Below, piece after piece: positions 1-5,315 of a stretch of DNA of 5,315 nucleotides. Below the pieces are notes generated by a model. That model saw only the letters and a program-made list of their open reading frames with translations. It ran no database searches and was not told where the DNA came from. A program made the translations under genes and the position numbers. Source of the DNA: an uncultured Oscillospiraceae bacterium (lineage in GTDB: Bacteria > Bacillota > Clostridia > Oscillospirales > Oscillospiraceae). Every line of letters begins with the position of its first letter. The first letter of the stretch is position 1. The stretch covers positions 1-5,315 of the forward strand of contig CAJOOV010000182.1 of NCBI GenBank assembly GCA_905236265.1. Reading direction: 5' to 3'.

Positions 1-99
1 GATAGCATTGATGCCCAGCTGTCCGGAACCGAAGCCGATGCGTTCTACCCAGCCCAGACTGGCTTCCGGATCATTGTGTTTTGTTGCCAGAGATACCAT
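1..99 (-). CDS. Probable GPH-family (MFS) sugar:cation symporter, N-terminal fragment
   Basis: Only the first 33 codons are in the window; the gene continues past the left edge. The peptide starts MVSLATKHNDPEASLG and continues WVERIGFGSGQLGINAI. The second part fits the opening of glycoside-pentoside-hexuronide:cation symporters, which typically begin with a short cytoplasmic tail followed by a pattern like [KE][KR]IG[YF]GxGDxxxN leading into the first membrane helix. Here the usual Asp of GxGD is Gln. The start is well supported: GGAGG lies 8 bases upstream of the ATG. The gene is on the same strand as the three catabolic genes before it, after a 119-base gap, so it is probably the last or a later gene of that operon, importing the substrate that they break down. 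With so little sequence, the family call rests on one motif. A different MFS-type permease is possible. Confidence 0.6.
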   Translation of the reverse strand, partial: MVSLATKHNDPEASLGWVERIGFGSGQLGINAI

Positions 100-189
100 G
101 TTTGTTTCCTCCATTTCTTTTTTTGCGGTGAGGTTGTTTCTCTTTCCATGTCTGTACTATACCATGCGGCGTGCCTATCATCTACCGTT

Positions 190-219
190 ATATTATTATT
201 TTTGTCTTTATCTTGTCAT
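190..219 (-). promoter_or_regulatory. Weak candidate promoter for the transporter gene
   Basis: On the minus strand, ATGACA (219-214, five of six matches to TTGACA) is followed after 18 bases by TAATAT (195-190, four of six matches to TATAAT), in a very AT-rich stretch. The -35 box overlaps the stop codon of the upstream hydrolase gene and the edge of the dyad at 218-242. An alternative -10, TATAGT, lies nearer the gene but has no convincing -35 partner. AT-rich DNA produces such matches easily, so this is tentative. The 119-base gap before the transporter, compared with 13 and 22 bases elsewhere in the operon, makes some separate control plausible. Confidence 0.25.
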
Positions 220-242
220 CAATTACCCTGACCGTAATTGAT
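218..242. repeat. Perfect 9-bp inverted repeat with 7-base spacer
   Basis: ATCAATTAC (218-226) and GTAATTGAT (234-242) are exact reverse complements separated by CCTGACC. The element covers the last codons and the stop codon of the nucleoside-hydrolase-like gene, just upstream of the transporter. It could be a protein-binding dyad or an RNA hairpin with a 7-base loop in the operon transcript. The arms are AT-rich and no T-run follows on either strand, so it does not look like a rho-independent terminator. Confidence 0.55.
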
Positions 243-1148
243 TCTCAGTTTGGCGAACAGGTCGCTGAGAATAAGTCTGGGATTGATTTTTTTGAACACC
301 CGGATGGGGCGGTTGTCGGTATCAAAGTGATAGGTCATGTCCTGTGCGTCAATTCTCGGTGCGGGACGCTCATCAAACAGATCCTGATTAAAGGGGTCAT
401 CCAAAAAGATGCCTACAGTGGGACTGTCTCCCAGACCCCAGGACTCGCCGTTGGGCCAGTACGGAATATCCGCCGTGTCCTCATTGACCTGAAGCAGCTG
501 GTCAAACAAATACTTGCCCACCTTGCCGCATGGCTCTACATAGAGCTGAAGCTCGCTGAGGGTGACGCTCATGCCCCGGTACACATCACCGGGAATCTGC
601 CAGACAGGCACCTGAGAGCTCATGACCACATTGGCGGCGGCAATGTCCTGATAGGTGTTGAACTCAAAGCCGCCCTCGGGATACTTGCCCCCTCCAATCC
701 ATACCACCGTCATCCGGTTGGCGATCTCCGGGCAGAGCAGCAGTGCAGAGGCAATGTCCGTCAGTCCCCCCTGACAGGCGATGTACAGGGGATGAGGATC
801 CTCCCGCAGCGCCTCCTCAATGATAAACCGGGCGCCTTCGGAGTCCATGGGAGTGTGCTCATCCGGCATGGGAACCTCAGAGCCAAGCAGGGCAGGCACA
901 TCGTGAATCTCCATCAGGTCGAGAATCCGGTTCACTTCCTCCAGACTGGCAGTGGCACTTTTCCCGCTTTGATACATCTTCTGGCTCAGGTCAAAGTGGG
1001 CAGCCACCACCCCTTTGACGATAAACTTGGGGGTAAGCAGGTGGCGGACGAGGGCATACTGGTCGTCCGCTTCGTTTTTGCAGTCGGTGTGGACAATCAT
1101 GCGGATCTTCTTCTGCTCCGGGACACGGAAGTGGTACTTACCGCTCAT
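219..1148 (-). CDS. Nucleoside hydrolase superfamily protein (inosine-uridine hydrolase-like)
   Basis: This 309-residue protein fits the usual length of the inosine-uridine-preferring nucleoside hydrolase superfamily, which uses a bound calcium ion to cleave N-ribosidic bonds. The N-terminal Asp-rich metal site is IVHTDCKNEADDQYAL (residues 18-33, with D22, D28 and D29). It differs from the classical DxDPGxDD by two extra residues between the first Asp and the Asp pair. Further family landmarks come in the expected order: a GGLTDIA block (127-133, like GPLTNIA), VVWIGGG (148-154), EFNTYQD (162-168, matching the substrate-binding EFNxxxD), and GDSPTV (240-245), where D241 matches the late metal-binding Asp of HDPxxV and the preceding His is Gly. 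There is no signal peptide, so it is probably cytoplasmic. AGGAGG lies 8 bases before the start, and the esterase stop is 22 bases upstream, which suggests co-transcription. The substrate may not be an ordinary nucleoside, given the changed active-site residues and the glycosidase and esterase neighbours. Confidence 0.85.
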   Translation of the reverse strand: MSGKYHFRVPEQKKIRMIVHTDCKNEADDQYALVRHLLTPKFIVKGVVAAHFDLSQKMYQSGKSATASLEEVNRILDLMEIHDVPALLGSEVPMPDEHTPMDSEGARFIIEEALREDPHPLYIACQGGLTDIASALLLCPEIANRMTVVWIGGGKYPEGGFEFNTYQDIAAANVVMSSQVPVWQIPGDVYRGMSVTLSELQLYVEPCGKVGKYLFDQLLQVNEDTADIPYWPNGESWGLGDSPTVGIFLDDPFNQDLFDERPAPRIDAQDMTYHFDTDNRPIRVFKKINPRLILSDLFAKLRINYGQGN

Positions 1149-1170
1149 GTTTCATTCCTCCTGATGGTGT

Positions 1171-2733
1171 TCAATTCTCATAAAACCGCATATCGCCCCA
1201 GACCTCCATAAGATGGCGGCGGTCCAGCTGTTCGGTGCGGCTCTCCCGGTCATAGATACGCACCGGGGAGTGCTCCCCCTCAAAGCGCTGCCAGTCCGGG
1301 TTTGGCTCGCCGGTGGTGATAAAGCGCACCCAATCACCGTGGATGTCCCTGCACAGTTGGTCAAAGACCTCAGGAGCCTCCCCTTCAAACTGGAATTTAC
1401 TGAAGGGATGTTCGGGGCGTTCAAAGACAGCGGGCAGCTCAAAGGCGTGGCTGGCCTTCCAGCCGGAAACTCTGCCGCTCTTGGTCACCAGCTCAAAGCG
1501 GTACATCCACACATCTTCAGTAAACTGCCTCTGCGCCAGCGCCACCTTGACGGCGGGCATTTCAAAGGCATAGTCCGTGGCAAAGCGGATGAAGGCATCG
1601 CCGCCCAGCTGACGAATATCCCCCTCCAGCGGCGGCACCGAGGAGGACAGGGACTTGGCGGAGTCCTTGAACAGGCGGAAGTAGTCCCGTCCGTCCTCAT
1701 GATAGAAGCCGATGATCTGGGGCAAGGCATCGCTGTGACCGTTGCGCTCCATCATCTCCGTCACCATGGTCCAGTTGTTGGGGAAGCCGGTATTCTCCGG
1801 GTGGACGAACATGGTGCCCTCGTGCATATTGGTGCCGATGATGATGCGGATACCCTTTGCCGCCCCTGCCCGGAGTGCGTCAATGGGACGCTGGGGCAGC
1901 AGGTCGTCAATGACGGGGCCGGGAAGGAACATGCCGGGATTCTTGTACTGGTGCTTTGCCTGCACATACTCATGCCCAAAGAGAAACAGTCTGGGGTCAT
2001 CCCGGCGCAGATGTTCGGACATCTCCTTTTCCGTCCAGTGCATCCCCTCCAGAAACAGGTCAATGTTCTCCCGTGCCGTCTGGTGGGTCATCACGCAGTT
2101 GGGCAGACCGCTCTCGATGATTGCCTGCTGGAAGCAGCCCTTCACGCCGGGGCAGACCAGCATATTCACCACGCTGGCACCCCCTGCGCTCTCGCCGCCG
2201 ATGGTAATGCGGTCAGGGTCGCCGCCGAAGGCCTCCACGTTGTCGTGAATCCAGTTCAGGGCAAGAATCTGGTCGCTGAGACCGCAGTTGGACTGGAAGT
2301 CCTCACAGCCGGGGTAGGTGGTAAAGTCGTAGAAGCCCAGAATGTTGGTGCGGTAGTTGAAGGAGAAGAACAGGATCCCGTCCCGGACAAAGGCATCCCC
2401 CCGGTACATCTCGTCTGCGGAATAGCCGGTGTTATAGCCGCCGCCGTAAATCCAGATGAACACCGGCAGCTTGTCCCCGGTGAGGGGGCGCTGGACATTG
2501 ACGGTAAGGCAGTCCTCGTCACCGATCACCTGACCGTTATTGTACTGGATGGGGGCGGGGCTGTAGTCCTTTGCGTCAAAGACGCCCTCCCACGGGGAGA
2601 TGGCCACAGAGCGCTTGAAGCGCAGGGGGCCTACCGGCGCCTCCGCATAGGGAATGCCCAGATACTCGATTTTTCCCTCCCGTTCATAGCCCCGGACCAT
2701 GCCGGAGGTGGTGTTTACCAAATACTCTGCCAT
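1171..2733 (-). CDS. Type-B carboxylesterase (alpha/beta hydrolase)
   Basis: This 520-residue serine esterase hydrolyses carboxylic esters; the length is typical of type-B carboxylesterases. Numbered from the chosen start, it shows an N-terminal YLGIPYAEAPVGPLRF block, the EDCLTVNV signature (residues 73-80, like EDCLYLNV), and an oxyanion-hole loop YGGGY (96-100, replacing the usual HGGGF). The nucleophile is in GGESAGG (S182), the acid in GTNMHEGT (E305), and the catalytic His in SHAFELP (H429), so the triad is complete. No signal peptide is seen, so it probably acts inside the cell, for example removing acyl groups from an imported glycoside. The start is taken at 2733 rather than the ATG at 2754, because AAAGGAGG sits 7 bases before the inner ATG and the outer one lies inside the end of the glycosidase gene. 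The gap to that gene is 13 bases. The exact ester substrate cannot be told from the sequence. Confidence 0.93.
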   Translation of the reverse strand: MAEYLVNTTSGMVRGYEREGKIEYLGIPYAEAPVGPLRFKRSVAISPWEGVFDAKDYSPAPIQYNNGQVIGDEDCLTVNVQRPLTGDKLPVFIWIYGGGYNTGYSADEMYRGDAFVRDGILFFSFNYRTNILGFYDFTTYPGCEDFQSNCGLSDQILALNWIHDNVEAFGGDPDRITIGGESAGGASVVNMLVCPGVKGCFQQAIIESGLPNCVMTHQTARENIDLFLEGMHWTEKEMSEHLRRDDPRLFLFGHEYVQAKHQYKNPGMFLPGPVIDDLLPQRPIDALRAGAAKGIRIIIGTNMHEGTMFVHPENTGFPNNWTMVTEMMERNGHSDALPQIIGFYHEDGRDYFRLFKDSAKSLSSSVPPLEGDIRQLGGDAFIRFATDYAFEMPAVKVALAQRQFTEDVWMYRFELVTKSGRVSGWKASHAFELPAVFERPEHPFSKFQFEGEAPEVFDQLCRDIHGDWVRFITTGEPNPDWQRFEGEHSPVRIYDRESRTEQLDRRHLMEVWGDMRFYEN

Positions 2734-2740
2734 GATACTT

Positions 2741-2748
2741 CCTCCTTT
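2741..2748 (-). promoter_or_regulatory. Ribosome binding site that fixes the esterase start
   Basis: AAAGGAGG lies 7 bases upstream of the ATG at 2733. Its first two A bases are also the last two of the glycosidase TAA stop codon (2749-2747). A ribosome terminating on the glycosidase gene is therefore placed on the esterase initiation site, which suggests translational coupling. It also rules against the in-frame ATG at 2754, which lies upstream of this site. Confidence 0.85.
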
Positions 2749-3955
2749 ATCCAATGACCTGACGGGAGACCTCCGCTCCCAGCTTTGCCAAATTCGCTTT
2801 GCTGCCTGTCATGCGCTGAATGGCCTTTGCCCTTGCCCTGGGCTGGCAGCCCTCCTCCGGGTCAGTAAAGAGACCGAAGTAAACCTCAGTAAGTCCGCCG
2901 ATCTGGTTTTGCTCAATGCCGCCCCGGCGGAGCATGGCGTTTTCGTTGAGCAGACGGAAATTATGCAGGGTGCGGACGTAGGGCAGCTCCTGTGCGATGC
3001 GCAGCAGCTTCTCGTTATAACCAGCGTAGCGCCGCTCCCAATCCGGATTGCCGCAGTCGGTGAACCCGGTCTCGGTGAGCAGCACCTGCTTATGCCCGTC
3101 GCCGTATTTCTTCATCACCTTGTAGGCAGCGTCGTTGTAGCTTTTCCACAGCTGATCCGGCTCGTCTACGTCCAGAAACAGGTCTGCGTCAGGCACTTCT
3201 TTGTTAGTGAACACATAGGGATGCCATGCCACAAGATCAAAATAGTCGTCGGTATTGTCCGACCAGAACCGTCCGCTTTTGATCCGGGAATAGACCTTGT
3301 CCAGCGTCCATGCCACGCCGTACATCACCGGAAGATAGTCCGGCATATCCCCGCCCAGCCCCGGCGTGGATAATGCCGGGGAGAAGGAGGCCACCTTTGC
3401 CTTGGGGTTGGCTCTGCGCACGCCCTTCGCGGCAAAGTACATCATGTCCACCGCAATGTCCATTTTCTCATCTGCGGTGAAGGGGGCGGACATATCGGAA
3501 TCCAAAAAGCCGTCCGGGTGGAGAAAGGCGTTCAGGTTCCATTCGTTGCCCACCTCCCAGATGCTCACCTGCGGGAACAGGGAGACCACGGTGTACCAGC
3601 TCTGTTCCAGTAGCTCCAGCGCCTGCATATAGAGGCTGCCGGGGGTCAGGTCACGCTTTGGCATGGCGTGTCCCTTGCGCTGACGGCATCCGACCGGGAG
3701 GAACCATTCGTGGCTCATGCCGGTCACTTCGACATCCAGCTCTTTTGCTTTCTCCAGCAGCCTTCTGTGCCGTTCCACTTCCTCCAGATTGGGGGTGACA
3801 GGGTCGCAGAGCAGCTCAGTCAGGTGCATCCATGACCGGTAGGCATTGCAGCCCAGTCCCGTTACCAATTCCAGATAGGCGGGGGCGTCAATGCCCTGAT
3901 CCCGCTGGCGCTGGATGAGGGGCTCACCCACGCCGAAAAATCTGTTCTTCTCCAT
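2747..3955 (-). CDS. GH-A clan glycoside hydrolase (GH5/GH39-like TIM barrel)
   Basis: This is a 402-residue protein with the features of a retaining clan GH-A glycosidase. NAYRSWMHL (residues 37-45) resembles the beta-2 strand segment with its conserved Arg. WEVGNEWN (133-140) carries the Asn-Glu pair, with E138 the likely acid/base. AWHPY (243-247) matches the active-site strand with His and Tyr, and LLTETGF (292-298) places E295 as the likely nucleophile. A segment near the C-terminus, VYFGLFTDPEEG, resembles the last-strand FGL region of GH5, GH39 and related families. Which GH-A family it belongs to, and which sugar it releases, cannot be decided by eye. There is no signal peptide or carbohydrate-binding module, so it probably acts in the cytoplasm on small glycosides rather than on polymers. 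It is the first gene of the minus-strand operon, with AAAGGAGG 5 bases before the ATG. Confidence 0.85.
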   Translation of the reverse strand: MEKNRFFGVGEPLIQRQRDQGIDAPAYLELVTGLGCNAYRSWMHLTELLCDPVTPNLEEVERHRRLLEKAKELDVEVTGMSHEWFLPVGCRQRKGHAMPKRDLTPGSLYMQALELLEQSWYTVVSLFPQVSIWEVGNEWNLNAFLHPDGFLDSDMSAPFTADEKMDIAVDMMYFAAKGVRRANPKAKVASFSPALSTPGLGGDMPDYLPVMYGVAWTLDKVYSRIKSGRFWSDNTDDYFDLVAWHPYVFTNKEVPDADLFLDVDEPDQLWKSYNDAAYKVMKKYGDGHKQVLLTETGFTDCGNPDWERRYAGYNEKLLRIAQELPYVRTLHNFRLLNENAMLRRGGIEQNQIGGLTEVYFGLFTDPEEGCQPRARAKAIQRMTGSKANLAKLGAEVSRQVIG

Positions 3956-3991
3956 GATTGCCTCCTTTGGTGTATCATCTCTGTTGTGTCT

Positions 3992-4020
3992 ATTGTAAAG
4001 CTGCCCGCGCTTTTGTTCTA
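3992..4020 (-). promoter_or_regulatory. Candidate promoter of the catabolic operon
   Basis: On the minus strand TACAAT (3997-3992, five of six matches to TATAAT) would place the transcript start about 30 bases ahead of the glycosidase start codon. With a 17-base spacer the -35 hexamer is TAGAAC (4020-4015), a poor match. A good -10 without a good -35 is common at activator-dependent promoters and fits control by the divergent AraC-type protein. The spacer holds the AAAGC/GCTTT inverted repeat. Confidence 0.45.
3997..4013. repeat. Short inverted repeat AAAGC-N7-GCTTT in the operon promoter
   Basis: AAAGC (3997-4001) and GCTTT (4009-4013) are exact reverse complements with a GC-rich 7-base spacer, TGCCCGC. 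The element fills the space between the proposed -10 and -35 of the operon promoter, the place where a repressor operator would block RNA polymerase. It does not match the CcpA cre consensus well. At five bases per arm it could be chance. Confidence 0.3.
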
Positions 4021-4049
4021 CCTTTATTTTATCTTTTTTGTCGTAAATT

Positions 4050-4058
4050 TGCTATAAT
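4050..4058 (+). promoter_or_regulatory. Extended -10 promoter of the AraC-family regulator gene
   Basis: TGCTATAAT is an exact match to the extended -10 consensus TGnTATAAT. The hexamer 17 bases upstream (TATCTT, 4030-4035) is a poor -35, which extended -10 promoters tolerate. Transcription would start near 4065, giving a leader of about 58 bases before the ATG at 4123. This promoter stands back to back with the operon promoter, with about 55 bases between the two -10 hexamers, so a protein bound between them could act on both. Confidence 0.7.
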
Positions 4059-4122
4059 CTACTGTTCAACCTCCGCTGCTTGTGTTAAGATAAGGACAGC
4101 ACACGGGAAGGAGAGGCTTACT

Positions 4123-5315
4123 ATGGCGGACAATCACATTCGTATGCTCTGTTCGGTGATTAAGGTGGATTTGGTCTATGAAAAACCGGGAGAGGCTCCC
4201 GTCCCTTTTTTTGACAGCGTGGAGGACAGCCCCCTGATGCAGCGGAAGGTCTTGCGGGATATGCTGCGCCTTGGCGCTGCGTCTCAGAAATCCCCCTATC
4301 TCTACCCGGCGGAGTATGGCATGTTTTATGCCTCCTTTCATGCCGGGGAGGGCTACCTCTACATGGGACCCATGTGTTCCGAACGGCTGAACCCCGCCAA
4401 ACGCCGCCAGATGTATCACGTCTACGGCATTGACAGCGGAAAAGCCCGGACGCTCCCGGTGTTTTCCCTGCCGGAGATTCGGAATATGGTGCTGCTCACC
4501 AACTCCGCTCTGAAAAACGGGAATCTGGAAAACGAGGAGCTGATCCGGCTGAACCAGATCATCAGCGGCACGGATACCGGAATCCTCCACGAACAGACGA
4601 AGTTTGTGCTGAAAGAGGAGGCAGAAAACGACGATGCCTCCTACCGCCACAGCTACCACGAGGAGCAGCTTCTCATGCACGCCATCCGGGAGGGGCGCAC
4701 CTCTGATGCCATCCGTCTGGCGGAGAACATGGACAGGGACAGCGGGCGGCTTTCCTCCCACGAGATTGCCCACTGGAAAAACCTTGCCATCATCGGCATT
4801 GCGCTCTGTACCCGTGCTGCCATTGAGGGCGGCGTTTCCCCGGAGGAGGGGTACCGTCTCAGCGGGTACTACATCCAGAAATGCGACAACGCACAGGACA
4901 AGGCCCATCTTCTCCACTACCGCAACCGAGCCATTGAGGAACTGTCCACCCGTGTGGAGCAGCAAAAGGCACGTCCCCACTGCTCCGGCAATGTGGAGCG
5001 GTGCAAGGACTACATCAAAAAGCACTACCGTGAAAAAATCTATCTGGAAGACATTGCGCAGGCTCTCAACCTCAGCCCCACCTATCTCTCCAAGCTGTTC
5101 AAAAAGGAGACCGGGCAGTGTATGCAGGACTTCATCAACGAGGAGCGGGTCTTTCGCGCCTCCAATCTGCTGATGTACTCTGACCTGTCCCTCTCTGAGG
5201 TGGCGGAGTACGTCCACTTCCCTTCTCAGAGCTATTTCGGCAAGGTGTTCAAGCAGGTGAAGGGAATGACCCCAAAGGCATTTCGAGACCGTTTTCACAG
5301 TGCAGAGGCGATGGA
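4123..5315 (+). CDS. AraC-family transcriptional regulator, C-terminus beyond the window
   Basis: The open frame runs from the ATG at 4123 to the window end, giving 397 codons with no stop. AGGAG lies 9 bases before the start. The C-terminal part (about residues 291-391) is an AraC/XylS DNA-binding domain with two helix-turn-helix motifs. The first is around LEDIAQALNLSPTYLSKLFK (308-327). The second spans about 357-380 (SLSEVAEY, then QSYFGKVFK), followed by the family ending GMTPKAFRDRF (381-391). Only a few residues can be missing if the length is usual. The N-terminal part (about 60-90: YLYPAEYG, then YLYMGPM) resembles the ligand-sensing domains of large Firmicutes AraC regulators, and a mostly helical linker (about 180-285) joins the two. 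No membrane segment is seen, so it is cytoplasmic. Its position, divergent from the catabolic operon, suggests it activates that operon in response to the substrate or a breakdown product. Confidence 0.92.
   Translation, partial: MADNHIRMLCSVIKVDLVYEKPGEAPVPFFDSVEDSPLMQRKVLRDMLRLGAASQKSPYLYPAEYGMFYASFHAGEGYLYMGPMCSERLNPAKRRQMYHVYGIDSGKARTLPVFSLPEIRNMVLLTNSALKNGNLENEELIRLNQIISGTDTGILHEQTKFVLKEEAENDDASYRHSYHEEQLLMHAIREGRTSDAIRLAENMDRDSGRLSSHEIAHWKNLAIIGIALCTRAAIEGGVSPEEGYRLSGYYIQKCDNAQDKAHLLHYRNRAIEELSTRVEQQKARPHCSGNVERCKDYIKKHYREKIYLEDIAQALNLSPTYLSKLFKKETGQCMQDFINEERVFRASNLLMYSDLSLSEVAEYVHFPSQSYFGKVFKQVKGMTPKAFRDRFHSAEAM

Noticed and set aside
213..224. TTGTCATCAATT, similar (10 of 12) to TTGTCGTAAATT at 4038-4049 in the divergent promoter region, as a shared regulator site
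   Set aside because: A rough chance estimate for two AT-rich regions of this size gives one or more such matches by accident, and one copy lies partly inside a coding sequence. It would need conservation in relatives to be taken seriously.
171..1211. 346-codon plus-strand open frame antisense to the nucleoside-hydrolase-like gene
   Set aside because: It lacks family motifs, starts in AT-rich intergenic DNA, and mirrors a gene with clear conserved blocks.
2734..2754. Seven-residue N-terminal extension of the esterase (start at 2754)
   Set aside because: The ribosome binding site AAAGGAGG (2748-2741) is downstream of that ATG and correctly spaced for the ATG at 2733.
1213..2757. 514-codon open frame on the plus strand, antisense to the carboxylesterase
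   Set aside because: The esterase on the minus strand has a complete catalytic triad and family signatures. The antisense translation shows no recognisable motif and is explained by the GC-rich third positions of the real gene.
3992..4014. Catabolite control (cre) site in the operon promoter
   Set aside because: TGTAAAGC on the plus strand resembles the left half of a cre site, but the central CG and the right half do not match.
4066..5298. 410-codon minus-strand open frame over the regulator gene
   Set aside because: The plus strand encodes a full AraC DNA-binding domain with a good ribosome binding site and promoter; the antisense frame is a by-product of codon use.

Overview
The window looks like part of a sugar or glycoside utilisation locus from a Gram-positive gut-type bacterium, most likely of class Clostridia. 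This rests on three observations: strong AGGAGG-type ribosome binding sites ahead of all five genes, tight operon spacing, moderately GC-rich coding DNA with AT-rich intergenic stretches, and the protein types present. No marker gene fixes the taxon, so this is an inference.

Layout, following the direction of transcription. A divergent control region (about 3956-4122) separates two transcription units. To the right, on the plus strand, is an AraC-family regulator that starts at 4123 and runs off the window at 5315 with nearly its whole length present. To the left, on the minus strand, is an operon of four genes: a GH-A clan glycoside hydrolase (3955-2747), a type-B carboxylesterase (2733-1171), a nucleoside-hydrolase-superfamily protein (1148-219), and the first 33 codons of a probable GPH-family sugar:cation symporter (99 to the left edge). 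The first three genes are separated by only 13 and 22 bases. The transporter follows a 119-base AT-rich gap that may hold a secondary promoter. A 25-bp perfect dyad (218-242) lies across the end of the upstream gene.

How the genes may work together (inference). None of the three enzymes has a signal peptide, so all three probably act in the cytoplasm on a small substrate brought in by the symporter. A carbohydrate esterase beside a retaining glycosidase suggests an acylated glycoside. The nucleoside-hydrolase-type enzyme suggests that an N-glycosidic or ribosyl-like bond is also cleaved. The AraC protein is the obvious candidate for substrate-dependent activation of the operon, and both divergent promoters lack a good -35 box. 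The exact substrate cannot be read from the sequence. No RNA genes, mobile elements, CRISPR arrays or rho-independent terminators were seen.
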